Origin: Candidatus Methylomirabilota bacterium
Lineage (GTDB): Bacteria > Methylomirabilota > Methylomirabilia > Methylomirabilales > Methylomirabilaceae
Reading direction: 5' to 3'
Assembly (NCBI GenBank): GCA_016200385.1
Contig: JACQEV010000088.1
Span: 1 to 5,544, forward strand
DNA length: 5,544 nucleotides
Positions 4,175-5,544 of the stretch are shown piece by piece. The stretch's first letter is position 1. Every line of letters starts with the position of its first letter. The translations under genes and the position numbers were made by a program. Below the pieces are notes generated by a model. It was given only the letters and a program-made list of their open reading frames with translations. It did no database searches and was not told the DNA's origin.

Positions 4175-5544
4175 TCAGGGCTCCCGCGGCGAAGGCACGG
4201 CAGCGGCAACGCCGCGCACTCGCCGCCACCATGGCCGAAGCAGCGGCATCAGGAAAAAGAGCAGGGCGACCGCGGTGATGGCGCCCGCGATCGGCCGGGT
4301 CACGAAGATCGCCAGCGACCCCTGCGACATGATGAGGCTCTGCCGGAGCGCCAGCGACCCCTGCGACATGATAAGGCTCTGCCGCAGCGCATTCTCCGCC
4401 AGATCGCCAAGCACGAGCGCGAGCACCAGTGGCGCGAGTGGATAGTCCAGCTTCTTGAAGACGTATCCGATCACGCCGAAGAGAAGCATGTACCAGATGT
4501 CGATCATGTTGTTGTGCACGGCGTACGAGCCGATCGCGCAGACCACGATGATGAGCGGCGTGAGGATCGCGAACGGAATGCGGAGGATCGCCGCGAAGAA
4601 CGGGACGAAGGCGAGGACCATCAGGACTCCGATGATATTGCCGGTGTACATGCTCGCAATGAGTCCCCACACAAATTCCGGCTTTTCCGTGAACAGCAAG
4701 GGCCCCGGCTGGAGCCCCCAGATGATGAGGCCGCCGAGCATCACCGCGGCTGTCGGCGACCCCGGAATCCCGAGCGTGATCATCGGCAGCATCGCCGCGA
4801 CGCCCGCCGCGTGGGCGGCGGTCTCGGGAGCCACCACCCCTTCCAGCTCTCCCTTCCCGAACCGCTCAGGATGTTTCGAGGCCTGCTTGGCGAAGGCGCA
4901 ACTCATGAAGGAAGCGGGGGTCGCGCCACCCGGCTTGAAGCCCATCCAGAAGCCGATGATGCTCCCGCGCAAGAAGGTCCGCGCGTAGCGCGGCAGGACC
5001 TTCCAGGTGTCCAGCACGACGCGGAGATTCATCGTGGTCTTGGCGCCGTGGAATTCGAGTCCCTCCTCGACAGTCAGGAGGATCTCGCCGATGCCGAACA
5101 GGCCGATGACCGCCACGATGAAGTCGAAGCCCGTCATAAGCTGGGTGGATCCGAACGTCATTCGTAGCTGGCCCGTGACGATATCGAGGCCCACCGCCGC
5201 GAGAATGAACCCGAGCAGGATCGAGACGAGCGACTTGAGCGGGTTCCCGCCCCCGAGCCCCACGAAGCTCGAGAAAGTGAGCATCTGGATGGCGAAGATC
5301 TCCGGCGGCCCGAACTTGAGCGCCACATCCGCCAGGATCGGCGCGAAGAACGTGATCAGCACAGTCGAGAACAGCGCGCCCACGAACGACGACGTGAAGG
5401 CAGCCGTCAGCGCTTGGCCGCCCTGCCCCGCCTTGGCGAGGGGATAGCCGTCAAACGTCGTTGCCACCGACCACGGCTCACCGGGGATGTTGAAGAGCAC
5501 CGATGTGATGGCGCCGCCGAACAAGGCGCCCCAGTAGAGGGAGG
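4175..5544 (-). CDS. tctA: TctA-family tripartite tricarboxylate transporter, large membrane subunit (5' end beyond window)
   Basis: The frame is open to the right edge; 455 codons are visible before TGA 4175-4177. The family is usually about 500 residues, so roughly 45-60 N-terminal residues are missing. An apparent TTG start at 5522-5524 is not the real one, because upstream codons continue family-like sequence (SLYWGA before LFGGAITSVLFNIPGEP). Recognisable parts, counted from the first visible codon: the NIPGE motif (18-22) and DGYPLAKAGQGG; a second conserved loop KPGGATPASF (203-212); FGKGELEGVVAPE (228-240); LGIPGSPTAA (257-266); and the C-terminal LGDLAENALRQSL block. It forms the channel through which a solute delivered by a periplasmic TctC-type protein, with the small TctB subunit, is taken up by ion symport. 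TctB/TctC would be expected to the right of the window. The substrate is unknown; citrate is only the type case. Oddity: a 13-residue tandem duplication at 386-411 (LRQSLIMSQGSLA twice). terC follows after 21 bases. Confidence 0.93.
   Translation of the reverse strand, partial: SLYWGALFGGAITSVLFNIPGEPWSVATTFDGYPLAKAGQGGQALTAAFTSSFVGALFSTVLITFFAPILADVALKFGPPEIFAIQMLTFSSFVGLGGGNPLKSLVSILLGFILAAVGLDIVTGQLRMTFGSTQLMTGFDFIVAVIGLFGIGEILLTVEEGLEFHGAKTTMNLRVVLDTWKVLPRYARTFLRGSIIGFWMGFKPGGATPASFMSCAFAKQASKHPERFGKGELEGVVAPETAAHAAGVAAMLPMITLGIPGSPTAAVMLGGLIIWGLQPGPLLFTEKPEFVWGLIASMYTGNIIGVLMVLAFVPFFAAILRIPFAILTPLIIVVCAIGSYAVHNNMIDIWYMLLFGVIGYVFKKLDYPLAPLVLALVLGDLAENALRQSLIMSQGSLALRQSLIMSQGSLAIFVTRPIAGAITAVALLFFLMPLLRPWWRRVRGVAAAVPSPREP
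4311..4388 (-). repeat. Two-copy 39-base tandem repeat inside tctA
   Basis: Units 4311-4349 and 4350-4388 are identical at 37 of 39 bases, differing at 4334/4373 and 4346/4385. Both differences fall at third codon positions and keep Leu, so each unit encodes the same 13 residues (LRQSLIMSQGSLA). The unit is a multiple of three, so the frame is kept. Family members, as recalled, carry this block once, between LAENA and IFxTRP. Confidence 0.92.

Noticed and set aside
3483..4445. A 320-codon open frame on the + strand opposite terC and the end of tctA
   Set aside because: It lies antisense to two clearly recognisable membrane-protein genes, its product is Arg/Ser/Pro-rich without any motif, and long antisense frames are expected in GC-rich DNA.
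5522..5524. TTG as the start codon of tctA
   Set aside because: The reading frame continues upstream to the window edge with family-like residues (YWGA before LFGGAIT), so the true start lies outside.

Overview
The window comes from a Gram-negative, GC-rich bacterium. The evidence is an outer-membrane beta-barrel C-terminus, a lipoprotein signal with an LPGC lipobox, and a TctA-type transporter of the kind normally fed by a periplasmic binding protein. The phylum cannot be fixed from the sequence. The mix of a TctA transporter, a FadR-type regulator and orphan FlgT/CsgG-like envelope proteins would suit a soil or subsurface lineage (for example Rokubacteria/NC10 or a deltaproteobacterial group), but that is only a guess.

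Left half, + strand. Bases 2-196 are the last 64 codons of a probable outer-membrane beta-barrel protein, closed by a strong intrinsic terminator at 218-255. After a ~140-base leader come two genes. The first (396-1664) is a lipoprotein with a low-complexity linker, a coiled coil, a CsgG/TolB-like domain and a FlgT C-terminal-like domain. The second (1782-2549) is a smaller exported protein that appears to carry the same two domain types in the opposite order. No flagellar or curli genes are visible, so the pair may form an envelope-associated complex of unknown purpose.

Right half, - strand, convergent with the first block. Reading leftwards from the window edge: a TctA-family tricarboxylate transporter large subunit (N-terminus cut off by the window end), a TerC/YjbE-family membrane protein starting 21 bases after it, and a FadR-type GntR regulator with an FCD ligand-binding domain. 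The first two are clearly co-oriented and closely spaced. The regulator is separated from terC by a 108-base segment bounded by near-perfect 17-base inverted repeats that begin and end in CTAG. This looks like a small non-autonomous insertion (MITE-like) that landed in the terC stop codon. Removing it on paper gives terC-TAG, six bases, then the regulator ATG, so the three genes were probably one compact operon.

The other notable local event is a 39-base in-frame tandem duplication inside tctA (4311-4388), which repeats 13 residues near the C-terminus. No RNA genes, CRISPR arrays or complete insertion sequences were seen, and every stretch longer than 300 bases is covered by a gene. The most interesting items are the inverted-repeat element, the domain-swapped pair and the tctA duplication. 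I did not see a clear-cut new defence or mobile system.
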